From Deltaproteobacteria bacterium (GTDB lineage: Bacteria > Myxococcota_A > UBA796 > GCA-2862545): a stretch of 6,734 nucleotides of DNA. Shown here in pieces: positions 1 to 5,927 of this stretch. Position numbers and translations under genes: made by a program. How positions within the stretch are numbered: position 1 is the first letter of the stretch; each line of letters starts with the position of its first letter. Location: positions 1 to 6,734 of the forward strand of contig JAFDJI010000206.1 of the NCBI GenBank assembly GCA_019307545.1, read 5' to 3'. The notes below the pieces were generated by a model. The model was not told the DNA's origin, ran no database searches, and saw only the letters and a program-made list of their open reading frames with translations.

Positions 1-4
1 TGGT

Positions 5-1246
5 TCACTGGCGCTTCTTCTTCGTCCCTCGTGCCCGCTTGCGCCTTTTCTGGTACCCGGCCTCATCCGCCTCCGTCCAGGGCGCGACGCGATCCAGGAT
101 CGCGAGGATGGCATTGCCGTAGTCCTGCACCTGCCATCGACGGACCTCGGGCACTCGCCCCATCTCCTCGGCTGAAAGGGGCCGCAGTCGTGAGATCTCC
201 TTGAGCGTCCCGTTCGATATGGCGGCTACGGGGGTGAGATCGGCGTTCGCCTTCACCAGGTCGTTGCGCCACGCTTTCAAGACGGCGAGGGCGCGCTCGG
301 CCGCGCGACCGCGAAGTCGGGGTGTCGGGCCCGTTGGCGCGGGCTGCTTCGGCTTGCGCTCCGGGATGGGAAAGTCGTCCTCCAACCCGAGACGAACCGC
401 TCGTGCCAGGGCGTCGGCGTGCCGCCGCTTGAGGCCCATCTTCCCCGGGAGGACCTTGTCGAGCTCGCTGCGTGTGGTGGGCCGTCCATCGGCGATGCGG
501 ACCAGATCGGTGTCTCCGATGACCTTGAACACCGGTCTGTCCATCTTGCGGGCCTGCTCGTCGCGGTACAGGTAGAGGCGGCGCAGCACCCGGAGACCGC
601 GGTGGTCGAGTCGGCCAGCGGTCTTGACCTTCAGGTACCCGTCTTCGTCGAAGGGACGGCCCTCCCAGGTGCGGGACTCGAGCAGGGCGCACTCTTCGAT
701 GAGGTGCTCCAGGCGGCCACGCTTCTTCAGGCGCCGGATCAGGATCTCGCGAAGTGCCGGCAGCCAGTGCGAGTCACCTCGCGCGTACTCGATGTGCTCC
801 GCACCCAGTGGCCGGCGCCCCCAGTCGTAGCGCTGGTACTTCTTCTCCAACGCTACGCCGAAGTGCTCCTCGATGAGATCCGCCAACCCGACCCGCTGGG
901 AGCCGAGCAGTTGGGACGCGATCATGGTGTCGAACAGGCTGCGGAAGGTGTACGCGTAGTCGCGCTTCATGCACACCACGTCGTAGTCGGCCCCGTGGAA
1001 GACCTTGACGATGTCCGGGTTGGCCATGATCGGCGCCAGGGCGGACAGGTCCCCGATGGTGAGCGGGTCGATGATGTAGTCGGCATCCAGGTCCGAGATC
1101 TGAATCAGGCACACCTTCTCCTGGTAGGAGTAGAAGGAGTCGCTTTCGGTATCGACCCCGATCGCGGGCGCCCTCGCCAGTCGCGCGGCGATCTCGGTGA
1201 GCGTCTCGGCATCGTCGACCATGATGAGTGGTGTGTCGCTGTACAT
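5..1246 (-). CDS. rnd: Ribonuclease D (3'-5' exoribonuclease, DEDDy family)
   Basis: A 413-residue cytoplasmic 3'-5' exoribonuclease; the family trims the 3' ends of tRNA precursors and other structured RNAs using two metal ions. The exonuclease domain spans about residues 5-175. Exo I is VDTES (D32, E34), Exo II is HGADYD (D89), and Exo III is YARGD (Y154, D158), giving the full DEDDy set. Two helical HRDC-like regions follow, at about 213-290 and 312-388, as in E. coli RNase D. The last 14 residues are almost all Lys/Arg/Gly, probably an RNA-binding tail. I chose the ATG at 1246 because GGAG lies 4 bases upstream; a TTG at 1270 would add eight residues without support. The gene diverges from the purine nucleoside phosphorylase gene. 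Length and architecture are normal for the family, and identification is firm. Confidence 0.95.
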   Translation of the reverse strand: MYSDTPLIMVDDAETLTEIAARLARAPAIGVDTESDSFYSYQEKVCLIQISDLDADYIIDPLTIGDLSALAPIMANPDIVKVFHGADYDVVCMKRDYAYTFRSLFDTMIASQLLGSQRVGLADLIEEHFGVALEKKYQRYDWGRRPLGAEHIEYARGDSHWLPALREILIRRLKKRGRLEHLIEECALLESRTWEGRPFDEDGYLKVKTAGRLDHRGLRVLRRLYLYRDEQARKMDRPVFKVIGDTDLVRIADGRPTTRSELDKVLPGKMGLKRRHADALARAVRLGLEDDFPIPERKPKQPAPTGPTPRLRGRAAERALAVLKAWRNDLVKANADLTPVAAISNGTLKEISRLRPLSAEEMGRVPEVRRWQVQDYGNAILAILDRVAPWTEADEAGYQKRRKRARGTKKKRQ

Positions 1247-1410
1247 CGTTCTCCGACCAACGACCCCCAACTAGCCGCTTGCAGCGGGTTGCGCTCCACT
1301 GCTTGGGCGGGATGCGGAATGGCGCGATATGTGCCACCATTGGAACGTCCCCGGGGCGGCCAGGCTGCACCCGGGCTGGCGTGACCGTGGAGGTCTTGGA
1401 GTTCGCGCGA

Positions 1411-2223
1411 ATGCATCCTGAATATGGGCCCGTCGCCGCCGTAGCCGAAAAGTTGCGCGACCGCTTCGGGGACCCGCCCCAGACCGCGATTGTGCTCGGC
1501 TCTGGATTGGGCGTGGTCGTCGATCGCCTCGTCATCGAGCGCGAAGTCAGCACGGAGGATCTCGGACTCCCGTCCTCCACCGTCCCTGGCCATGCTGGGA
1601 AGGTCATCACCGGGACGCTCGGCGGGGCGCACGTGTTGGTGCTTTCGGGGCGGGTGCACCTCTACGAGGGGTACCCCGCACAGGTGGTGGTCCGCTACGT
1701 GCGTGCCTTCCACCACTGGGGCGTCCAGCGCCTGATCCTCACCTGTGCCGCCGGGGGGATCGCCGCCGGGTTGGATCCGGGATCGCTGGTCCTGGTGACC
1801 GACCACCTCAATTTCCAGTACGAAAACCCCCTGACGGGCACGCCGTGGAACGGCAACCGCTTTCCCGACGTCACCCAGGCCCATCACCCGGGGATACGCG
1901 CGACCCTGCTCGACGCCGCCACCAGCATCGAGGTGAGGCTCGATCAGGGTGTGTACGCCGCGGTGATGGGGCCCGCCTACGAGACGCCGGCGGAGACCTT
2001 CATGCTCCGAAGCGCCGGAGCGGACATCGTCGGAATGTCCACGGTTCCGGAGATCCTCGCGGCGGCCCAGGTCGGGCTTCCCGTGGGCGCGATCGCGCTC
2101 ATCTCCAACCGGGCCGCGGGCTTGACCGACGGGCCGGTGACCCATGCCGAGGTGACCGACATCGCGAACCGGGCGGGAGACAACCTGGCGCGGTTGCTGG
2201 AAGAGGCCTGCGGGCGGTTCTAG
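1411..2223 (+). CDS. punA: Purine nucleoside phosphorylase, type I (trimeric NP-I family)
   Basis: A 270-residue enzyme predicted to cleave purine (deoxy)ribonucleosides with phosphate to give free base and (deoxy)ribose-1-phosphate in purine salvage. Family motifs appear in order: the phosphate loop GSGLG (S31), SGRVHLYEGY (R81, H83, Y85, E86), CAAGG (112-116), GPAYETPAE (186-194, E191), GMSTVPE (208-214, M209) and SNRAAG (N233, the base-contacting Asn of guanosine/inosine-specific enzymes). The family usually reads NAAGG where this has CAAGG. The ATG at 1411 has GGAG nine bases upstream and gives the usual family length. A GTG at 1381 and earlier in-frame codons are possible, but they would add sequence unlike the family. 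Probably the first gene of a two-gene operon with the hydrolase 10 bases downstream. Methylthioadenosine phosphorylase is the main alternative; the trimeric NP-I fold is certain and substrate choice less so. Confidence 0.93.
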   Translation: MHPEYGPVAAVAEKLRDRFGDPPQTAIVLGSGLGVVVDRLVIEREVSTEDLGLPSSTVPGHAGKVITGTLGGAHVLVLSGRVHLYEGYPAQVVVRYVRAFHHWGVQRLILTCAAGGIAAGLDPGSLVLVTDHLNFQYENPLTGTPWNGNRFPDVTQAHHPGIRATLLDAATSIEVRLDQGVYAAVMGPAYETPAETFMLRSAGADIVGMSTVPEILAAAQVGLPVGAIALISNRAAGLTDGPVTHAEVTDIANRAGDNLARLLEEACGRF

Positions 2224-2233
2224 CCGGGAACGC

Positions 2234-2830
2234 ATGCACATCTGGCACGGCCCCAAAGCCTCGCCTCATCTGTTCGTGCTTGCCCCCGGCGACGCCGGGC
2301 GGCTCACCGACAGCGCACCCCTCGAGATTGCCGAGGGGCTGGGTCGCGCGGGCGTCCGGGTCATCCGGTTTGCCTTCCCGCCCTGTGACGAGGATGGGGC
2401 GGTCCGCGATGCCCTGCTGGCCACCGAGATCCGCCAGGCGGCGGCATGTCGCGAGCCGCACCAGCACCTCGTCCTCGGCGGACTGTCTCGTGGCGCTCGC
2501 GTCGGTGCAATGCTGGCCCAGGAACTGGGCGCCATTGGGCTGGTGGGTTTCGCCTACCCCTTCCACGCCCGACACGACCCCGATCCCGCCGAGCGCGTCA
2601 CCCAGCTGGCCCAGGTCAACGTGCCCGTGCTGATCTTCCAGGGCACGCGCGACTCCCACGGAAACCGGGAGCAAGTCCGGGGATACCGGCTCCCCGACCA
2701 CGTTCGGGTCCACTGGCTCGAGGACGCCAACCACGCGCTGCACCCGCGGAGTCGCTCCGGCCACACCCAGGCTTCTCAGCTTGCCGAGGCCGCGGCGATG
2801 GCCGCAGCATTCATCCGCGCCATCGGCTGA
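2234..2830 (+). CDS. Alpha/beta hydrolase, KANL3/TEX30-like (dienelactone hydrolase-related)
   Basis: A compact 198-residue alpha/beta hydrolase with no signal peptide or membrane segment, so cytoplasmic. The nucleophile elbow is GLSRGA with S85; the acid is probably D140 in FQGTRDSHG and the base H167 in ANHAL, giving a complete triad in normal order. LAPGDAG (16-22) takes the place of the usual HGAG-type oxyanion segment, and FAYPFH (107-111) after strand 6 is characteristic of the KANL3/TEX30 group. The natural substrate of bacterial members is unknown to me; an esterase or thioesterase reaction is inferred from the triad only. It starts 10 bases after the phosphorylase stop with a weak GGGA element before the ATG, so it is probably co-transcribed. 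It ends 14 bases from the convergent alkB stop. Confidence 0.85.
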   Translation: MHIWHGPKASPHLFVLAPGDAGRLTDSAPLEIAEGLGRAGVRVIRFAFPPCDEDGAVRDALLATEIRQAAACREPHQHLVLGGLSRGARVGAMLAQELGAIGLVGFAYPFHARHDPDPAERVTQLAQVNVPVLIFQGTRDSHGNREQVRGYRLPDHVRVHWLEDANHALHPRSRSGHTQASQLAEAAAMAAAFIRAIG

Positions 2831-2844
2831 TCGCGTCGCCAGAC

Positions 2845-3687
2845 CTACGGCAGCGTCTGTAGCTGACGCTGGAAGTGCTCGGAGTGCGCTGCTAGCGCTT
2901 CGACATGGGACAAGGCGATGGCCCGCGCCCTGTCCCCCAGCTCACCCAGGTCGTAGATGTAGCGTTCGGGGACGTGGCGGAACGACACGCTGATCCGCCG
3001 GACGGTGAAGTCCTCCAGTTGCGCGCCCAGCACGGGCTCCTGACCGTATCGGACCCGGGTCACCCGGTGGTACAGGCGGTCCTTGTACCCCGGCCCGCTG
3101 AAGATCACGACGGAGCGGTGTCGAACCCACAGGGAGTGCTCGGGGGTGGCGGCCTTCGGGTAGACGAACTCGAACTGCGCGGGCTGGCCCACCGAGAACA
3201 TCACCAACGCACCGGGCTCGGCGTCTCGGTGCATGCGCAGCCGCGCGAAGTCCAGGGGCGGCTTGCCATCCCGCTTCGGCTGGTGGCCGTAGTAGTTGAT
3301 CAGGCAGGTGTTGGGCAGCGGCCCGTCGTCGCCATGGGGCACCAACTCGGGCCGCAGCCGCTCGAGGATCCGGGTCATCACCGGGGGGAGCGGCTCGGCG
3401 CGCACGCACTTGTCCACCAGGTGTTCGGGCTCGGCGTAGTAGCCCAGCGCCGCGAACTGCCAGGCCCCAAGCCAGTACACCGGGCGGGTCAGCCGGCCCG
3501 TCGCACCACGGCGGCTCCGGTGCCCGTCGGCGAAGCGCTTCTCCCAGAGGGGATGAAGGCCCGCAAAATAGTCCACCAGCGTCCGGGCTTCGTCGACCCC
3601 GATGAACCGCGGGAGGTAGGAGAACCCGGACACGCGAATCGCCTGGTCGCCTCGCTCGGGCGAATCACTGGGCGTCGGTTGCTTCAC
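2845..3687 (-). CDS. alkB: AlkB-like Fe(II)/2-oxoglutarate-dependent dioxygenase (alkylation repair)
   Basis: Predicted oxidative dealkylase that removes alkyl groups from nucleobases using Fe(II), O2 and 2-oxoglutarate. With the GTG at 3687 it is 280 residues. The iron ligands are HRD (about 3229-3237) and the distal His in DRLYHRV (about 3064-3084). The 2-oxoglutarate arginines lie in RRISVSFRH near 2975-2995, with the AlkB spacing of six residues between the two Arg. LINYYG precedes the HRD, but about 22 residues separate that Asn from the iron His, roughly twice the E. coli AlkB distance, marking a distinct subfamily. The start is uncertain: the frame stays open to an ATG at 3801, but those codons have lower third-position GC and no Shine-Dalgarno, and homology probably begins near VSGFSYLP (GTG at 3633). 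It lies downstream of ridA in the same direction. Substrate could be DNA, RNA or protein. Confidence 0.88.
   Translation of the reverse strand: MKQPTPSDSPERGDQAIRVSGFSYLPRFIGVDEARTLVDYFAGLHPLWEKRFADGHRSRRGATGRLTRPVYWLGAWQFAALGYYAEPEHLVDKCVRAEPLPPVMTRILERLRPELVPHGDDGPLPNTCLINYYGHQPKRDGKPPLDFARLRMHRDAEPGALVMFSVGQPAQFEFVYPKAATPEHSLWVRHRSVVIFSGPGYKDRLYHRVTRVRYGQEPVLGAQLEDFTVRRISVSFRHVPERYIYDLGELGDRARAIALSHVEALAAHSEHFQRQLQTLP
2851..2871. terminator. Candidate hairpin at the convergent gene junction
   Basis: CAGCGTC (2851-2857) and GACGCTG (2865-2871) form a perfect 7-bp stem with a 7-base loop, 20 bases past the hydrolase stop and inside the last codons of alkB. It could halt rightward transcription. 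It lacks a U-tract, so an intrinsic terminator is not established; the inverted repeat is seen, the function is inferred. Confidence 0.3.
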
Positions 3688-3855
3688 GAGGCCGTCACGG
3701 GCGCAGCCATGGCGTCGTGTCCGTATCGAGGGTGTTGGGGCTCCGCTGCGAGGGTAACCAGGGTGGACATTTTGGTGGTGCGTGATCACGGCAGTCACCA
3801 ATGCGTATCGTCAGCACCGACAGTTGCGTTTCATGGGTACTGGTCTGCGGGGTGG

Positions 3856-4230
3856 CTACACCGCGGCGATAGCGTCCATCTCCACCCACACGTCCTTCGG
3901 GAGGCGGGAGACCTCCACCGCGGCGCGGGCCGGCTTGTGCTCGCCGAAGAACTGCGCGTAGACCTCGTTCATGATCCCGAAGTCCTCCATGTCGTGGAGG
4001 TACACGGTGACCTTCACCACCTGCTCCAGCGAGGATCCGGCTGCTTCCAGCACGGCGGAGAGGTTCTGGAGCACCAGGTGGGTCTGGTCGCGCAGGTTGG
4101 CGTGGACCACCTGGCCGGTGGCCGGGTCGATGGGGATCTGGCCGGAGCAGAATGCGAAGCCGCCCGCGACGACCGCTTGGGAGTAGGGGCCGATGGCGGC
4201 CGGGGCTTTGTCGGTGGAGATGGTTTTCAT
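3856..4230 (-). CDS. ridA: RidA/YjgF/UK114-family enamine/imine deaminase
   Basis: A 124-residue trimeric cytoplasmic protein. RidA hydrolyses 2-aminoacrylate and related enamine/imine intermediates released by PLP enzymes, protecting those enzymes from damage. Hallmarks are AIGPYSQA (12-19), SGQIPIDP (29-36), the catalytic Arg in ARAAVEV (R102, which binds the substrate carboxylate) and the terminal LPKDVWVEMDAIA with E117. This combination matches active RidA rather than the Rid4-7 groups that lack the Arg. Full length; the ATG at 4230 has GGTGAG about seven bases upstream. A 54-base gap separates its stop from the first possible alkB codon at 3801, so the two may share a transcript, though the functions are not obviously linked. 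Identification is firm. Confidence 0.94.
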   Translation of the reverse strand: MKTISTDKAPAAIGPYSQAVVAGGFAFCSGQIPIDPATGQVVHANLRDQTHLVLQNLSAVLEAAGSSLEQVVKVTVYLHDMEDFGIMNEVYAQFFGEHKPARAAVEVSRLPKDVWVEMDAIAAV

Positions 4231-4324
4231 GGTGTCTCACCAGGCAGTGGGGGAGCTGAGCAGGCCCGATGTTACTGCGGCGGAAGACCCCACCGAAGGA
4301 CCGGCGCAATCGAGGGCCCTTGGT

Positions 4325-4382
4325 GCGTCTGGGGGTCGCGTTCCAGCTCTCCGTACCCCCGCTGCTGCCAGTCGTCAGACGC
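4325..4382 (-). promoter_or_regulatory. Nested inverted repeat in the spacer upstream of ridA
   Basis: The 217 bases between the helix-turn-helix gene and ridA hold a nested structure. GCGTCT (4325-4330) pairs with AGACGC (4377-4382), and directly inside it GGGGGT (4331-4336) pairs with ACCCCC (4355-4360), leaving a 16-base bulge on one side. Read on the minus strand it would form in the ridA leader, about 95 bases before the start codon, or at the 3' end of the upstream gene's message. It does not match a riboswitch class that I can name, and there is no U-tract. The pairing is seen; a role as terminator or leader element is inference. Confidence 0.3.
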
Positions 4383-4447
4383 GCGCCCGGCTCGATTACC
4401 TGGGGGGCCACACCACTTCTTGGGATTTGGGAGCCTCCGACGAAGTC

Positions 4448-5320
4448 TCACAACACCTCTGGTCCCGGTCCCGGTGTCATCTTGCCGTGGTCCGCGGTCC
4501 CCAGGCCACGCAAGCTCTTGCCGTACCGCTCGAAGGCCGCTCGGGCCTTCCGGGCGTTGTTGAGCTTCTGCACCACCCGGAACCGGCCGCGCACCTCGAG
4601 GGGCCCGATCACCACCTCGTTCTCCTCGTCACCCGGCTGGAGGTCGAAGTACCTGGCGCTGGATCGGCCCTTCACGTAGGTCAGCACGACCGCCCGGTGC
4701 CATCCGGTCACGCGCTCTTGGTGGGCGCCACCCCTGGAGTTACGCGGCTCGGCATGGCCATCGTGCCAGAGCTTGAGCCCAACACCTTCGGCGGAGCCGC
4801 GGACAACCTCCAACGGCTCGCCAACAGGGCCGCGCGTGATCTCCTTGATCTCGGGGAGCGGCCCGCGGGCACTCACCTGGTAGCTCGCCACCGAATCCGG
4901 GTGGACCCACCACTTCTTGCCCTTCTTCACCGCCGAGAGCCGGTGCGCGTGGATTGCCTGGCGCACAGCGCTCGTGGAGATCCCGAGCTCGGCTGCGGCC
5001 TCCATCACCGACAACGTGTAGTCGGCGTGCGCAACCTCGACATCGAGCATCCCGAGCTGCACCCGCTTCAGGCTGAGCTGGTCGACCAGGACGTGGTACA
5101 CGGGGTTGGCGTGGACCTCCCTGGTCACGAAGCCGTGGCCGGGGATGATCCCTGTCACCAAGAGCGGGTTCTCCTCGCTGTAGATCAGACCCACGAGCTC
5201 GGAGACCGAAACGCCCGGATCGTTGGCAGCCTCGGCCACGCGGGCCAGGAAGTCCTGGACCTCGGGCGTCGGGGTGGCGAACTCGAGAACCTCGCCAGTG
5301 ATGGTGGTGTAGGTCGGCAT
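4448..5320 (-). CDS. Unrecognised protein with central excisionase/MerR-like helix-turn-helix
   Basis: A 290-residue soluble protein with no signal peptide or membrane helix. Residues about 101-147 look like an excisionase-type winged helix-turn-helix: YTLSVMEAAAELGIS, then STSAVRQAIHAHRLSAVKKG, then KKWWVHPDSVASYQ, where the KKWWVH wing hairpin is typical. The 100-residue N-terminal region (TITGEVLEFATPTPEVQDFL, then SELVGLIYSEENPLLV) is predicted alpha/beta, and I do not recognise it. The C-terminal region (about 175-290) has a beta-rich stretch with GWHRAVVLTYVKG and YFDLQPGDEENEVVIG, then a basic helix, also unrecognised. The ATG at 5320 has GGGAG six bases upstream. The domain order suggests a DNA-binding protein with sensing or partner domains rather than a bare excisionase; no integrase is nearby. 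It sits 75 bases downstream of another unknown gene on the same strand. Function unknown; DNA binding is inferred. Confidence 0.8.
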   Translation of the reverse strand: MPTYTTITGEVLEFATPTPEVQDFLARVAEAANDPGVSVSELVGLIYSEENPLLVTGIIPGHGFVTREVHANPVYHVLVDQLSLKRVQLGMLDVEVAHADYTLSVMEAAAELGISTSAVRQAIHAHRLSAVKKGKKWWVHPDSVASYQVSARGPLPEIKEITRGPVGEPLEVVRGSAEGVGLKLWHDGHAEPRNSRGGAHQERVTGWHRAVVLTYVKGRSSARYFDLQPGDEENEVVIGPLEVRGRFRVVQKLNNARKARAAFERYGKSLRGLGTADHGKMTPGPGPEVL

Positions 5321-5365
5321 GGTGATCTCCCAAGAGGGGGAAGTACCGGGTGGGGCCCCAGGGCC

Positions 5366-5389
5366 TGGGTCGGGCCGGAGTTTGACCCA
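5366..5389. promoter_or_regulatory. Inverted repeat TGGGTC-N12-GACCCA before the helix-turn-helix gene
   Basis: TGGGTC (5366-5371) and GACCCA (5384-5389) are perfect 6-bp arms around a 12-base spacer, in the 75-base gap between two minus-strand genes. Placement just past the upstream stop fits a hairpin terminator without U-tract; placement about 46-69 bases before the next ATG fits an operator. The sequence does not decide between these. Confidence 0.25.
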
Positions 5390-5395
5390 CCCCGG

Positions 5396-5704
5396 TCAGA
5401 TGATTTCCACCTGGCCGAGGTACCTGATGAAGATGGCCTCCTGCCGGTAATGGCGTTTTGCGACCTCCACTGCCTGTCGGACCTTGCCGCCGTCGAGGAG
5501 TGAGGGGAGCGCGACGAGGTAGACGACCGAGTCGTCGTGGTAGGTGCGCCCCTCGTGCTCCCAAGCGCCGATGACAGCGCCGGGGAGTCTGGAGCAACCG
5601 CCGAAGATGGCAGCCAGCCCCGCCTCGAAGGCGGCATGATGGTCATCGCCGAAGCGCCGGCCATCGTTGTCCGCCAGGGGGATGAATAGCTCGATGCCCA
5701 GCAT
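5396..5704 (-). CDS. Small conserved-looking protein of unknown function
   Basis: A 102-residue cytoplasmic protein with no signal peptide or membrane segment. It opens with a strand, LGIELFIPLADNDGRRF, then a helix (about 20-35) leading to IFGGCSRLPG, then GAWEHEGRTYHDDSVVYLVAL, a helix around 72-87, and a last strand AIFIRYLGQVEII. This strand-helix-strand-strand-helix-strand order and the W...GRTY.D pattern resemble small ferredoxin-like-fold proteins such as the DUF3574 type, but that is a resemblance by eye only. The ATG at 5704 is chosen over an in-frame TTG at 5707 because AGGGAGG lies five bases before it. Clear Shine-Dalgarno and codon use matching the neighbours argue that it is real. 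The gene may share a transcript with the helix-turn-helix gene 75 bases downstream. Function unknown. Confidence 0.75.
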   Translation of the reverse strand: MLGIELFIPLADNDGRRFGDDHHAAFEAGLAAIFGGCSRLPGAVIGAWEHEGRTYHDDSVVYLVALPSLLDGGKVRQAVEVAKRHYRQEAIFIRYLGQVEII

Positions 5705-5750
5705 CAAAGCCTCCCTGTCTGGGCCCCGGGGATTCCCGCCTTGTACCGGT

Positions 5751-5769
5751 GTGCGGCTATTCGCCGCAC
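5751..5769. repeat. Perfect stem-loop in the leader of the 5396-5704 gene
   Basis: GTGCGGC (5751-5757) and GCCGCAC (5763-5769) form a 7-bp stem with a 5-base loop, about 47 bases upstream of the ATG at 5704. On the plus strand it is followed by a T-containing stretch (GGGTGTTTCGTTG), so it might terminate antisense transcription. On the minus strand it would be a leader hairpin with no U-tract. Confidence 0.35.
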
Positions 5770-5821
5770 GGGTGTTTCGTTGTCGGGCCCGGCGGTTCTT
5801 TCACGGCGGTACCCCTCACAC

Positions 5822-5885
5822 CTTCTAAATAACTGTTTTTGAAAGTTGCGCAACAGTTTAGCGGCAGTTTCTTCGGCTTTCTTGG
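5822..5885 (-). promoter_or_regulatory. AT-rich operator/promoter-like region with repeated CAGTT half-sites
   Basis: A noticeably AT-rich island in otherwise GC-rich DNA. It contains the 10-bp palindrome GTTGCGCAAC (5845-5854), the inverted pair AACTGTT (5831-5837) / AACAGTT (5852-5858), and a direct repeat CAGTTT at 5854-5859 and 5865-5870 spaced 11 bases apart, about one helical turn. On the minus strand TTGCGC followed 17 bases later by ATTTAG is a poor -35/-10 pair, so a sigma-70 promoter is only suggested. It lies about 120 bases upstream of the gene starting at 5704, which it may control. The repeats are seen; binding is inference. Confidence 0.4.
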
Positions 5886-5927
5886 GGGCCCCGATTCGGC
5901 AGGAGTGAGCCTGAGCGGTACCCAGAA

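Noticed and set aside
1304..1333. TTGGGC-N17-GATATG as a promoter for the phosphorylase gene
   Set aside because: The -10 match is poor and it is one of many such pairs expected by chance in a GC-rich spacer.
1352..1381. CCCCGGGG palindrome and GCCAG/CTGGC stem before the phosphorylase gene
   Set aside because: Short GC-only pairings expected by chance at this composition; no further support.
419..1384. A 321-codon plus-strand open frame
   Set aside because: Antisense to RNase D, whose DEDDy motifs and HRDC regions are clear; no recognisable domain.
1105..2256. A 383-codon minus-strand open frame
   Set aside because: Antisense to the purine nucleoside phosphorylase; composition (Gly/Arg/His-rich) and absence of motifs mark it as a shadow.
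3688..3801. N-terminal extension of alkB to the ATG at 3801
   Set aside because: No Shine-Dalgarno, lower third-position GC than the body of the gene, low-complexity residues, and the AlkB homology starts well downstream. Kept only as an uncertainty.
4337..4402. tRNA-like T-arm (GGCTCGATTACC) ending in GGGGGGCCA
   Set aside because: No matching acceptor strand or anticodon arm at the right distance, and the T-loop consensus is imperfect.
2905..4563. A 552-codon open frame on the plus strand
   Set aside because: It runs antisense across alkB and ridA, both unmistakable from their motifs. Its own translation is His/Gly/Val-rich with no domain, typical of an antisense frame in GC-rich DNA.
4448..5320. 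Reading the helix-turn-helix protein as a prophage excisionase
   Set aside because: It is far longer than excisionases, and no integrase, attachment repeat or phage gene is visible in the window.
4193..5503. A 436-codon plus-strand open frame
   Set aside because: Antisense to the helix-turn-helix gene and its neighbours, which have good Shine-Dalgarno sequences and a recognisable fold on the minus strand.
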